Assembly: GCA_050953365.1 (NCBI GenBank)
Contig: JBMNMN010000003.1
Location: 25,345-89,344 of the forward strand
DNA: 64,000 nt
Source of the DNA: UBA1426 sp050953365
GTDB taxonomy: Bacteria > Bacillota > Clostridia > Peptostreptococcales > Anaerovoracaceae
Direction: 5' to 3'
Positions 1 through 8,635 of the stretch are shown in pieces. The translations under genes and the position numbers were made by a program. Position 1 is the stretch's first letter. Each line of letters begins with the position of its first letter. The notes under the pieces were generated by a model that saw nothing but the letters and a program-made list of their open reading frames with translations, did not search any database and was not told the origin of the DNA.

Positions 1-1800
1 GGCTTGGGTTGCTGTTTATTGGCCAGCCTCTGGAAACCGAAGACCAATGAGGTCCTGACGGTGGTTCTGCTGACGCTGCTCACTCTGCTATTCATTGCGC
101 AAACCGTATATTTTCAAGTGTTTCAAAACTTTGGCACCCTCTATTCGCTCTTTGTCGGTACGGATGCAATAACGAAATTTTGGTCCGCTACTTTTGACGG
201 TATAAAGAACAGCATGCTTTATATCGCCCTTTTGCTTGTTCCTATTTTAATTTTTCTTTTACTGGCAGATCGTTTAATGCCAAGAGGTCGTCAATCCAGA
301 GACGTTCTCTTTAGCTTGGGTTTCGGAATGGCTTTATGCTATTTGGTCGCCTTCATTTTGATTTATAACAATAGCTCCGGTATTATGCCTGTGCGCTACC
401 TCTATAGGGAAGCCTTTGTTCCCAATCTTTCCGTATCCAATTTTGGTGTGGTAACGACTCTGCGGCTTGATGCCAAATATTTGATTTTCGGGCAGAGGGA
501 GGATGGAGACGGGATTCCGTTGCCGGAGACGCCCGCAGAGCCTGAGGAACCGGAGGAGATCGAATACGGATACAACGTAACGGAGATTGATTTCGACGCG
601 CTCATTGCCCAAGAGACCAACGAAACGATACGAGATATGCATGAATATTTCAGTCGCTTAGCGCCGACCAGAAAGAACGACTACACGGGTCTGTTTGAAG
701 GCAAAAACCTGGTCTGGTTTGTCGGGGAGGCATTTTCCACTTTGGCTTTGGATGAAACCGTCACGCCCACCTTGAGCCGTCTGGCAAAAGAAGGCTTCGT
801 TTTTAATAACTTCTACAACCCGGTTTGGAGCGTGTCAACCAGCGACGGTGAATATGTAACCCTGACAGGCCTTCTGCCAAAATCCGGCGTATGGAGCTTC
901 AAGCGCTCCGGTGAAAACTACATGCCCTACGGCTTCGGCAACCTGCTCACTCCTTTGGGCTATACTTGCAAAGCTTATCATAATCATTATTACAGTTATT
1001 ATGACCGGCACAAGTCCCATCCCAATCTGGGTTATGAGTATAAGGGGTTGGGGAATGGGCTAAAGGTAACGGAGATTTGGCCGGAATCCGACCTGGAAAT
1101 GCTCAAGGTCACCTTGCCGGGAGATTTGAGCAACGTGCCTTTCCACACTTACTACATGACTGTAAGCGGGCATTTGAACTATAATTTCTATGGCAACTCC
1201 ATGGCACTGAGGCATAAATCCAAAGTAGAGCATCTTCCTTATTCGGATGCGGCCAAGGCGTATCTTGCATGCAATGTGGAACTTGATTTGGCGGTTGCAT
1301 ACCTTATTGAGCAACTTACGGCAGCAGGCCAGCTGGAAAATACGGTTATCGTGCTTTCCGGCGACCATTACCCCTATGGTCTTACCGATGCGGAAATGGA
1401 CGAACTGGCCGGTTATGAGCTTGAAAAGAAGTTTGAGAAATTTAAGAGTACGCTGATTATTTGGAGCGCTGCCATGGAGGAACCGGTTCAGGTGAATAAG
1501 GTCTGTTCCAGTTTGGATGTGATGCCCACTATTGCCAATCTCATGGGTCTCACCTATGACTCCCGGCTGCTGGCGGGGCAGGACATCCTTTCTCCGTCTC
1601 CGGGGTTGGTAGAATTTAATGATCGCAGTTGGATTTCCGATTTGGGCAGATATGATGCATCCGAAAATATTTTCACGCCGAATCCGGGCGTCAATGTGGG
1701 AGATGAATATGCCAGAAACACTCTCAGGCGTGTGAATAAGGCCTTTGAGTATTCAGCTAAGATATTGGAGTACGACTATTACAGCAAAGTGCTGAAATAA
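1..1800 (+). CDS. LtaS-type sulfatase/phosphoglycerol transferase, 5' end cut by window edge
   Basis: Membrane-anchored alkaline-phosphatase-superfamily protein of the LtaS/MdoB type, which transfers glycerol-phosphate units to an extracellular glycolipid or polymer. About three hydrophobic segments (residues ~17-36, 68-90, 100-121) precede an extracytoplasmic sulfatase domain. Catalytic features are visible: Glu in VGEAF (~242), the nucleophile Thr in VSTSDGE (~279), His in SGHLNY (~390) and Asp-His in LSGDHYPY (~454-455). An acidic Pro/Glu-rich linker (~175-188) lies between the membrane part and the enzyme. The frame is open to base 1, so the true N-terminus, probably with one or two more membrane helices, lies upstream. 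The exact substrate cannot be told from sequence. Its last 41 bp lie inside a direct repeat made by the neighbouring insertion sequence, but the gene itself is not broken. Confidence 0.85.
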   Translation, partial: GLGCCLLASLWKPKTNEVLTVVLLTLLTLLFIAQTVYFQVFQNFGTLYSLFVGTDAITKFWSATFDGIKNSMLYIALLLVPILIFLLLADRLMPRGRQSRDVLFSLGFGMALCYLVAFILIYNNSSGIMPVRYLYREAFVPNLSVSNFGVVTTLRLDAKYLIFGQREDGDGIPLPETPAEPEEPEEIEYGYNVTEIDFDALIAQETNETIRDMHEYFSRLAPTRKNDYTGLFEGKNLVWFVGEAFSTLALDETVTPTLSRLAKEGFVFNNFYNPVWSVSTSDGEYVTLTGLLPKSGVWSFKRSGENYMPYGFGNLLTPLGYTCKAYHNHYYSYYDRHKSHPNLGYEYKGLGNGLKVTEIWPESDLEMLKVTLPGDLSNVPFHTYYMTVSGHLNYNFYGNSMALRHKSKVEHLPYSDAAKAYLACNVELDLAVAYLIEQLTAAGQLENTVIVLSGDHYPYGLTDAEMDELAGYELEKKFEKFKSTLIIWSAAMEEPVQVNKVCSSLDVMPTIANLMGLTYDSRLLAGQDILSPSPGLVEFNDRSWISDLGRYDASENIFTPNPGVNVGDEYARNTLRRVNKAFEYSAKILEYDYYSKVLK

Positions 1801-1925
1801 GTGGAAGAGAGGTTGTTCGCATGACCCTCGTTAACCTGCCGGTAAAGGCCTTAGGGAGACGTTTCACTTACTGCTCTGCTAACTTACCTTTATTTATTGA
1901 ATTTTCTGAACAGCAATGATATAAT
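1760..1925. repeat. Left copy of 166-bp direct repeat flanking IS1634-type element
   Basis: This 166-bp block is repeated, by eye without a mismatch, at 3930-4095. It contains the last codons of the LtaS-like gene and a sigma-A promoter (TTGAAT 1897-1902, 17 bp, TATAAT 1920-1925). In this left copy the promoter points into the insertion sequence, antisense to its transposase. Confidence 0.95.
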
Positions 1926-3929
1926 CCCGACTTTTACAGCAAAAATCACAAAAGAGTGCCGCAAACCCTTGATACCAAAGGGACAGCGGCTTTTCCCTTT
2001 TGTCATAAATATGTAGAGAACAACCTCATTTTTTGACCTGTCCCAAAATATTTTTTATATCCCCAAGACGAAGCCTTTTGTTGGTAAAATCAATCCCCAA
2101 AGCCTCACCGATAGCATCAGAAACCCTATTTCTATAATCAAACAAGTAGACATTTTCATGCTCTTGAGAGCAAGCAATCCTACTCAGACACTCAACAATC
2201 TGTTCTGCAGAATAAACATAGCCCGTTTTCTTCTGAATGATCCTCATGACCGTAAGCGCTATGAAGCAAATCAAAAAGTGAGCATTAATGTGATCCTGAA
2301 GAGAGACATATACCGGTCTTGTTTCCAGTACTCCTTTGGTAATACGGAAAGTCTCCTCAATTTTCCATAAACCCCGGTAAGTATTAATTACCTCAGCATC
2401 GGACATATCCAACTCACTGGTGACAATAGCATAGTAACCATCATACTTTACCTCTTCATGGACCCTTTCTAGATCAACAACAGGGCGTTCTTTAACCTCA
2501 AGAATTTCCCCGGTTTTTTCATCAAACTTCAGGTTCTTAACATATTTGGCTGCACCATATGATGTGGCCTTATTGTACTTTCGGGGATTAGCCGCCAAGT
2601 CAAAAGCCTTTTTTAAAACTTCTTCTCTCTCTGCCTTAGCCTTTAAGGCATATTTTTTTCCCCAGAAAACCACTTGTTTTTCATATACCGTTTTCTTAGT
2701 CTTTTTACCACTGGGCAGTGTAACATTGATCTCCCGGGCAATGACCCTGCTTTTCATCTTAAAGTTAGTATTCTTATCAGCAGGTTTGCCGTTTTGATCT
2801 ACATAACTCTCATCAGAGAGGACATACTCCTTAAACTCTTGAGTGCCACCCCTGACCGAAAAACTAAACACATAACCGTTAAAATTCTTTCCCTTCTCTT
2901 TTCCCTGAAGATAAAAGATATTATCCCCCGTGATAATCCCCATATCAGCCACAACGATAATCCGGCCCGTATCATAATTTCGCCTCACTTCACCGATAAC
3001 CGGCCGAAAGGTCTCCTTGTCCACCGTGTTACCGGGAAACAAGTCATAATGAAGAGGAATACCATCAGCATCCATTGCCAAACCCATCTGCACAATCGGA
3101 TTCCGGCGGTTTTCCTTTGACAATCCGAACTTACGGAATTCATCCCCCTCATCAATCTCAAAATAGAAGTTTGTCACATCATAATAGATAGTCTTAGTAT
3201 TACGTCCATACTTCTCCATGATCTGAGCATTCAAATACCTTTGAAACTCCTTGGCAATCTTCGAAAAGTGAGAAAGAGACCGGTAAACATCCGCCAAAGA
3301 GAAGTTAAACCGTTCAAAATAGCGCTCCTTTTCCTCGAAAGCCTTCTTCTTAGAGCCAGGAGAGAGGAGCCTTGAGATTACCAAAAGCATCATAATGGAA
3401 TTCGTATTGTATTTGAAATGCTCATGCCTGGACTTATTCTTGAAAAACACATCCAAACCCAACTCATGATAAATCTTTAGAATTGCCGCATAGCCAAAGT
3501 TTTTTCTGTTGTCAGTATCAACAGGAAGCTTTTCATCCATATTAATTGACAAAGTTAACTTTCTCTTGGCATTTTCCTCTTCAGTCATTTTCCGAGCAAC
3601 CTCTTTGAAATGGGCGATAGGGTCATCGTAGATTTTTTCCAATTCATCCAGGTAACCAAGGGATTTAATAGTTTTGGCTCTTGGTTTGCCGTCAGCATCC
3701 CGATAAGCCTTTTCGATGGAAAGGTATATCCTTCCGTTTTTTCTGCGGGATTGTTTAAGGTTCAAAAAAAGCACCTCCGAAAATAATGGATATATATTTA
3801 TATTATACCATAACAATCTATACATTACTATACATAAAAATGAAAAAATTTTAAAAAAAATATACCCTTGAAGCTTTTAGCCACAAGGGTTTTGGATTTT
3901 CTATTTTGAAAATTGCTGTAAAAGAAACG
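1926..3929 (-). mobile_element. IS1634-type insertion sequence
   Basis: About 2.0 kb between two identical 166-bp direct repeats. A 12-bp inverted repeat, CTTTTACAGCAA, lies five bases in from each edge (1931-1942, and its complement at 3913-3924). The element carries one transposase on the minus strand and a hairpin near 1955-1995 past the transposase stop. Long, variable-length target duplications are the published hallmark of IS1634 from Mycoplasma mycoides. The identical repeats indicate a recent insertion. Exact outer ends are uncertain by a few bases. Confidence 0.88.
2026..3765 (-). CDS. IS1634/IS4-superfamily DDE transposase
   Basis: Transposase of about 579 residues that cuts and joins the ends of the surrounding element. 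Typical IS1634-family features: the N-terminal KNGRIYLSIEKAYRD block, a YYDVTNFYFE segment around the first catalytic Asp, LFPGNTVDKETF, VVADMGI around the second Asp, and a C-terminal YRGLWKIEETFR block carrying the YREK-like Glu motif. I start it at the TTG at 3765, because GGAGG lies 8 bases upstream; an ATG further out (3825) would add 20 residues without homology. The reading frame is intact, so the element may be active. Confidence 0.9.
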   Translation of the reverse strand: MNLKQSRRKNGRIYLSIEKAYRDADGKPRAKTIKSLGYLDELEKIYDDPIAHFKEVARKMTEEENAKRKLTLSINMDEKLPVDTDNRKNFGYAAILKIYHELGLDVFFKNKSRHEHFKYNTNSIMMLLVISRLLSPGSKKKAFEEKERYFERFNFSLADVYRSLSHFSKIAKEFQRYLNAQIMEKYGRNTKTIYYDVTNFYFEIDEGDEFRKFGLSKENRRNPIVQMGLAMDADGIPLHYDLFPGNTVDKETFRPVIGEVRRNYDTGRIIVVADMGIITGDNIFYLQGKEKGKNFNGYVFSFSVRGGTQEFKEYVLSDESYVDQNGKPADKNTNFKMKSRVIAREINVTLPSGKKTKKTVYEKQVVFWGKKYALKAKAEREEVLKKAFDLAANPRKYNKATSYGAAKYVKNLKFDEKTGEILEVKERPVVDLERVHEEVKYDGYYAIVTSELDMSDAEVINTYRGLWKIEETFRITKGVLETRPVYVSLQDHINAHFLICFIALTVMRIIQKKTGYVYSAEQIVECLSRIACSQEHENVYLFDYRNRVSDAIGEALGIDFTNKRLRLGDIKNILGQVKK

Positions 3930-4095
3930 AGATATTGGAGTACGACTATTACAGCAAAGTGCTGAAATAAGTGGAAGAGAGGTTGTTCGCATGACCCTCG
4001 TTAACCTGCCGGTAAAGGCCTTAGGGAGACGTTTCACTTACTGCTCTGCTAACTTACCTTTATTTATTGAATTTTCTGAACAGCAATGATATAAT
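3930..4095. repeat. Right copy of 166-bp direct repeat
   Basis: Second copy of 1760-1925. It restores an intact promoter in front of the downstream opine dehydrogenase cluster, so the insertion did not separate those genes from their promoter. Confidence 0.95.
4067..4095 (+). promoter_or_regulatory. Sigma-A promoter upstream of opine dehydrogenase
   Basis: TTGAAT (4067-4072), 17-bp spacer, TATAAT (4090-4095). The direct repeat ends exactly at the last base of the -10 box. The 214 bp from here to the gene hold no other recognised feature and would form a long leader. Confidence 0.75.
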
Positions 4096-4309
4096 TTATC
4101 ATTACAGATACGTTTAAAGATACGTTCTAATTTTTCCCGTTATTGAGAGTACCTTATAGAGTAACATATTTTGATTTGTTGAAGCTTTGATTTTTTTATA
4201 CTCCAATATAATCAACTCTTTTACGGCCGCAGTTAGATCCTTTAAATGGAAACGAAGGCATAAAAGAGAAAATAATGCGGAGCGACTTAAGATATAAAGG
4301 GGGACATCT

Positions 4310-5437
4310 ATGGAAACACTAGCCGAAAAAAAGGAGTACAAATTTGCTGTATTGGGCGGCGGCCACGGAGGGACGGCCATGGCCGGCCATCTTTCCCTGT
4401 CCGGGATTGATGTAAGCCTTTACAACCGCGGAGAGGATAGGATCCGGGCAATCAAAGAAGGAGGAGGCATCGAAATCCTGTCTAACGGTGAAAATCTACC
4501 TCGCGGATTTGCCGAATTGAAAATAGTGACCTCTAATATTAAGGAGGCAATTGAGGGAAGAGATGTTATAATGGTAGTGCTCCCGGCCACGGGACACGGA
4601 TACATTGCGGAACAGCTGGCGCCTCACCTTGAGGACGGGCAGATCATCGTGCTGAATCCGGGGAGAACGGGCGGAGCCCTTGAAGTGGATAACGTTTTAC
4701 GGGAAAGAAACTGCACGGCAGACGTTGTGGTCTGTGAGGCCCAGACCCTGCTTTATGCCAGCCGGTCCATAAACCCGGCTCAAACGCAGATCTTTCGTAT
4801 CAAAAATAGTGTTCCGGTAGCCGCCATCCCAGCTCATAGTACTCCCGATGTGGTGAGAGTGCTTCGCACCGCATTGCCCCAGTTTATTCCTGGCGACAAT
4901 GTAATGAAGACCAGCTTGGATAACATCGGTTCCATTTTCCATCCGGCGGTCACCGTGCTGAACGCAGCCAGAATCGAGAGCACTAACGGCGATTTTGAGT
5001 ACTATACTGAAGGCATAACCGCATCGGTTTCATTGATACTGGAAAATATAGATAAAGAGCGGATCGCCGTGGCGGAAGCTCTGGGATTTCGTGCAATGAC
5101 TGCGAGAGAATGGCTGTATATAGCTTATGATGCGGCAGGACGCACGCTCCTTGAAGCAATGCTCAACAACCGGGGCTATGACGGCATCATGGCGCCAAAG
5201 ACTATTTTGCACAGGTATATAACAGAAGACGTTCCTATGAGTCTCGTCCCCATAGCATCCCTGGGAAGGTTCTGTAATGTGCCTACACCCACCATCGATG
5301 CCATTATTCTCTTGGGATCCATCCTTCATCAGAAAGATTACTGGGCATGCGGGCGGACGCTGGAGCGAATGGGCCTTACGGGTATGACTTTGAAAGAACT
5401 TCGCAGCTTTATCATAGAAGGAAAAAGACACGACTAG
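4310..5437 (+). CDS. NAD/NADP-dependent octopine/nopaline dehydrogenase family protein
   Basis: Predicted opine-type dehydrogenase of 375 residues, which in this family reductively condenses an amino acid with a 2-oxo acid using NAD(P)H, or runs the reverse. An N-terminal Rossmann fold shows FAVLGGGHGGTAMAGHL (~12-28). The C-terminal octopine_DH domain carries the family segment NIGSIFHPAVTVLNAARIE (~205-224), with the His that serves as catalytic base in family members. The start follows GGGGG about 8 bases upstream. It is the first gene of a cluster with a B12-binding protein, an AsnB-like protein and a NifS-like enzyme, now interrupted after this gene by an IS6-type element. The substrates are unknown; the neighbours suggest an unusual amino-acid derivative, which is inference. 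Confidence 0.85.
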   Translation: METLAEKKEYKFAVLGGGHGGTAMAGHLSLSGIDVSLYNRGEDRIRAIKEGGGIEILSNGENLPRGFAELKIVTSNIKEAIEGRDVIMVVLPATGHGYIAEQLAPHLEDGQIIVLNPGRTGGALEVDNVLRERNCTADVVVCEAQTLLYASRSINPAQTQIFRIKNSVPVAAIPAHSTPDVVRVLRTALPQFIPGDNVMKTSLDNIGSIFHPAVTVLNAARIESTNGDFEYYTEGITASVSLILENIDKERIAVAEALGFRAMTAREWLYIAYDAAGRTLLEAMLNNRGYDGIMAPKTILHRYITEDVPMSLVPIASLGRFCNVPTPTIDAIILLGSILHQKDYWACGRTLERMGLTGMTLKELRSFIIEGKRHD

Positions 5438-5477
5438 TGAATGACAGAAGGAGGCCATCCTTTGATCAAGGAAACAA

Positions 5478-6818
5478 GGCTCTGTTAACTAAGTATGAAG
5501 AAATGAGACCTGAAAGACCTTTGGTAGAGCTCTAAAAAGAAAAAAGCCTACTAATGGAAACGACTAAGAACAAAGTAACATGAAAAAAAGTGATGTGCAA
5601 GCCTTAACGAAATAATTAAGGCAACGCAAATAGTCCTGGCTCAGAACAGGACGGAATGAACCTTGAAATCTGAATATTACTCAAGCTACCAAAAACCAAA
5701 AAAGCTGTTCTTTTTCCGAACATTTTGCCCCAGCAACTTGAGCAGGTGTTAATCCATTGAGACTTGAATGTGGGCGTATGAAGTTGTAAAAGAAGATGTA
5801 TGTAGAAATGAGTCTGTTGGCAGAATCAAATGAATTAAAGCCTCTTTTAGGCTTGTACCATGCTTTAAATTGCCCATTAAAAGCCTCAAGAACGTTGTTA
5901 TTGATTAAGTCATCAAAGTCTTCAACACGTATATGTTCTGCTTGTGGAAAGAACAAAGAAGCAGGCTGCTGATAGGCATAATATCTGTCGGAAATGACAG
6001 CATACCGGGGTTGCCCAAACTTTCTTCTGCAATTAGCTAAAAGGGTATGTGCAGAACTTGAGTCACGCTTGGGAGAAAGATGGAAATCAAGAACCAACCT
6101 GGTCTCCGCATCAAAAGCGAGCCAGAGATAATAATCTTTACCAGCAATTTTAATATAAGTTTCATCGAAATGCCATTCATCTGAATCGCAAAGGTTAATC
6201 CCCAAAAGCCTGTCATCAGCAATTTTCTTGAATACAGGGGCAAAGCGTTTAATCCACTTAGAAACAGTCACATGAGAAACCTTGACTTGGTGAACCATGT
6301 ACAAAGTTTGAGCGACTTTCCGGGTTGTTGAATTTCCGCAGAAGTAGTAAGTCAGTGCATGAAGAACAATATAAAGCGGATGGCGCATACCTTTAAAAGA
6401 AAAGGGTTCGGGCTTTAATTCAGAAGAAGGCGGTTCAATATTAATTAATTTCGGAACTCGAAAAGAATGATTGCATTTTTTATCACCGCATCGGAAGTTT
6501 GAGTAATAAGTATAGTCATGGTGAAGAAAGGTTACTTTACCGCAAACAGGACAATCGGGATATTTTCTATTTCTTTGTGAACATGGTTTATCAGGTGTAA
6601 ACTGCCGTCTGCAGCGCTGACACTGATATTTTTGAAAACCGTCCTTGTCCTTACCAAAACGGTAAAGATCTTTCGAAAAACACCTTGGACATACTACGTT
6701 TGATGGTATAATAGTCATGAGACTTGAACGCTCCTTTCTGGGAGGTAATGTGTGTTTTGCGATTCCATTATACCAGAGGCGTTTCAGGTCTCATTTTTAT
6801 TATTAAGTTAACAGAACA
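5478..6818 (-). mobile_element. IS6-family-like insertion sequence with 8-bp target duplication
   Basis: The left end GGCTCTGTTAACT (5478) matches the inverted right end, and the similarity runs imperfectly for about 45 bp inward, sharing an ATGAGACCTGAAA block. The direct repeat GGAAACAA stands at 5470-5477 and 6819-6826, the 8-bp duplication expected for IS6. It sits in the leader of the downstream B12-binding protein gene; removing the element and one repeat joins the opine dehydrogenase 3' region to that gene with a gap of under 60 bp. The ribosome-binding site of the downstream gene is intact. Confidence 0.88.
5681..6718 (-). CDS. IS6-like DDE transposase with N-terminal zinc ribbons
   Basis: 345-residue transposase. 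The N-terminal ~80 residues hold two zinc-ribbon-like units (CPRC...CQRC and CPVC...C...C), followed by a helix-turn-helix region (HVTVSKWIKRF). The DDE catalytic core has Asp in DEWHFDETYIK (~165), Asp in VISDRYYAY (~245) and Glu in LEAFNGQFK (~280). The double zinc-ribbon head is longer than in classical IS26-type enzymes and fits the archaeal/clostridial IS6-like branch. The frame is intact. Confidence 0.88.
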   Translation of the reverse strand: MTIIPSNVVCPRCFSKDLYRFGKDKDGFQKYQCQRCRRQFTPDKPCSQRNRKYPDCPVCGKVTFLHHDYTYYSNFRCGDKKCNHSFRVPKLINIEPPSSELKPEPFSFKGMRHPLYIVLHALTYYFCGNSTTRKVAQTLYMVHQVKVSHVTVSKWIKRFAPVFKKIADDRLLGINLCDSDEWHFDETYIKIAGKDYYLWLAFDAETRLVLDFHLSPKRDSSSAHTLLANCRRKFGQPRYAVISDRYYAYQQPASLFFPQAEHIRVEDFDDLINNNVLEAFNGQFKAWYKPKRGFNSFDSANRLISTYIFFYNFIRPHSSLNGLTPAQVAGAKCSEKEQLFWFLVA

Positions 6819-6842
6819 GGAAACAACGGAAGGAGAACCGCC

Positions 6843-8531
6843 ATGAAAGGAAAAATTATTGCAGGGGCCATGGGAAATTGTGTACACGTGGCAGGCGTGG
6901 TGCGATTCCTGAAGCTGGCCGAAGACTTGGGGTATGAGACCCGGTTCCTCGGAGCCGCTGTTCCCGTAGACGAGTTTATACGCGAGATTAAAGCTTACGA
7001 TCCGGATATTGTCGGATTGAGTTTTCGGCTGACACCGGAGGTAGCGGAAAAGCTTCTGCAGGACTTTAAGACAAAGATGGGGGAGGATGCCCTTAATAAA
7101 TATCGCTTTGTTTTCGGTGGCACACCGCCGGTTTGCCGTGTTGCGGAAGAAGCGGGAATTTTTGAACGCTGCTTTACCGGATTGGAAAACACCTCGGATA
7201 CCATGGAGTTTTTGGGATGCAGTGAAGGGAACTGCAAAGCAAAGCAAAACAGCGACAATCTGTTGGAAAGGATAGAGGCCGCAAAGCCGGCGCCCATTCT
7301 CCGCCATCATTTCGGCTTACCCGACTTGGAAAGAACCAGACAGGGCATTCGGACCATTGCGGAAGCGGGTGTGCTGGATGTTATTTCCATAGCTCCGGAT
7401 CAAAACGCTCAGGAGTCATTTTTCAGACCTGAAGAGATGGATCTCATGCAGAGCGGAGCCGGCGGAGCGCCTATTCGCAGTAAGGAAGATTTGATTCGAT
7501 TTAAGGAGGCCAGTCGAGCCGGCAATTATCCCTTGCTTCGCATCTACAGCGGCACCAGAGATTTGGTGGCCTGGGCTGAGCTTTCGCGGGAAACCATTAA
7601 TAACGCTTGGGGGGCGGTGCCTCTCTGTTGGTACAGCGCCCTTGACGGCCGGTCTAAACGAACGCCGGAGGAAGCTATACGGGAAAATCAGGAAGCTATG
7701 CGCTGGTACGGCCGAAACGGTATTCCGCTGGAGGTGAACGAGGCGCACCATTGGAGTCTCCGGGATGCCCACGATGCGGTAGCCGTGGTCATGGCCTATC
7801 TGGCTGCCTACAATGCCAAAGCTATGGGGGTCAAACATTATGTGGCGCAATATATGTTCAATTCGCCGCCCATGATAACCCCAGCCATGGATCTGGCCAA
7901 GATGTTGGCGAAAATTTTGCTTATTGAATCGCTTCATGATAAAGATTTTACTTCATATAGACAGGCGCGGGCCGGTTTGTTGCATCTGTCCCCGAGGGAA
8001 AACGTAGCCAAAGGGCAGTTGGCAGCTTCGACGGTGCATGCCCTTCAGATCCAGCCCCATATCATCCACGTGGTGGGATACTGTGAAGGCGACCATGCTG
8101 CAGAGGCATCGGATGTGATCGAAAGCTGTGAAATCGTCCAGGGAGTCATTCGCAATTGCTTTACGGGCAATGCGGATTCCATGGCAGATCCCGCAGTCAT
8201 CGCGCGAAGAGACGAACTGTTGGAGGAGGCTTCGGCGCTTTTGGAAGCCATTACGCAGTTGGGCAAAAAAATAGATAAGGATCGGCGGAAGGATCCGGCC
8301 AATGGGGGCACTGACAGCGACGTTGAAACAGATCCCCTTACCAATCCGGCCGTGTTGGCTGAGGCCATTCGTATCGGAATTCTGGATGCTCCTCATCTAA
8401 AAGGAAATCCCTATGCTGCCGGACGGCTGGAGACCCGTTGCATCGGAGGCGGCATCGATGCATGGAGCAGGGAAGAGGAACGCAAGCTGTCTGAAGAGGA
8501 GCGACTGGCAAACATCTTAAGTGCATTATAA
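6843..8531 (+). CDS. B12-binding domain plus mutase-like TIM-barrel protein
   Basis: 562 residues. The N-terminal ~130 residues look like a cobalamin-binding Rossmann domain: GNCVHVAGVVRFLKLAEDLG occupies the place of the DxHxxG motif, but the Asp position is Cys (C-V-H-V-A-G) while the B12-coordinating His and the Gly remain. From about residue 150 the sequence resembles the TIM-barrel catalytic part of B12-dependent amino-acid mutases such as glutamate mutase E (GIRTIAEAG, LLRIYSGTRD, YNAKAMGVKHYVAQYMFNSP). A carbon-skeleton or aminomutase role on an amino-acid derivative is plausible but unproven; a methyltransferase-like or B12-carrier role is the alternative. It follows the opine dehydrogenase and ends just before a strong terminator. 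Good AGGAGA ribosome-binding site. Confidence 0.7.
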   Translation: MKGKIIAGAMGNCVHVAGVVRFLKLAEDLGYETRFLGAAVPVDEFIREIKAYDPDIVGLSFRLTPEVAEKLLQDFKTKMGEDALNKYRFVFGGTPPVCRVAEEAGIFERCFTGLENTSDTMEFLGCSEGNCKAKQNSDNLLERIEAAKPAPILRHHFGLPDLERTRQGIRTIAEAGVLDVISIAPDQNAQESFFRPEEMDLMQSGAGGAPIRSKEDLIRFKEASRAGNYPLLRIYSGTRDLVAWAELSRETINNAWGAVPLCWYSALDGRSKRTPEEAIRENQEAMRWYGRNGIPLEVNEAHHWSLRDAHDAVAVVMAYLAAYNAKAMGVKHYVAQYMFNSPPMITPAMDLAKMLAKILLIESLHDKDFTSYRQARAGLLHLSPRENVAKGQLAASTVHALQIQPHIIHVVGYCEGDHAAEASDVIESCEIVQGVIRNCFTGNADSMADPAVIARRDELLEEASALLEAITQLGKKIDKDRRKDPANGGTDSDVETDPLTNPAVLAEAIRIGILDAPHLKGNPYAAGRLETRCIGGGIDAWSREEERKLSEEERLANILSAL

Positions 8532-8542
8532 ACGGGACGGCG

Positions 8543-8572
8543 ACAGGGGGATAGCCCCCTGTTTGCTTTTTT
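8543..8572 (+). terminator. Rho-independent terminator after B12-binding protein
   Basis: Perfect 8-bp stem ACAGGGGG/CCCCCTGT with loop ATAG, followed by TTGCTTTTTT. It separates the first two cluster genes from the AsnB-like gene, which must be read through to or have its own promoter; no clear promoter is visible in the remaining 60 bp. Confidence 0.85.
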
Positions 8573-8635
8573 GGAGGGTTCCTTGCCTCATGACTCTGTT
8601 TACTAAAGAAATCACATATATAAGGAGGTACCTTT

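Noticed and set aside
1760..4095. Assembly duplication as the cause of the 166-bp repeats
   Set aside because: The repeats flank an element with inverted ends and an intact IS1634-type transposase, whose family is known for long target duplications.
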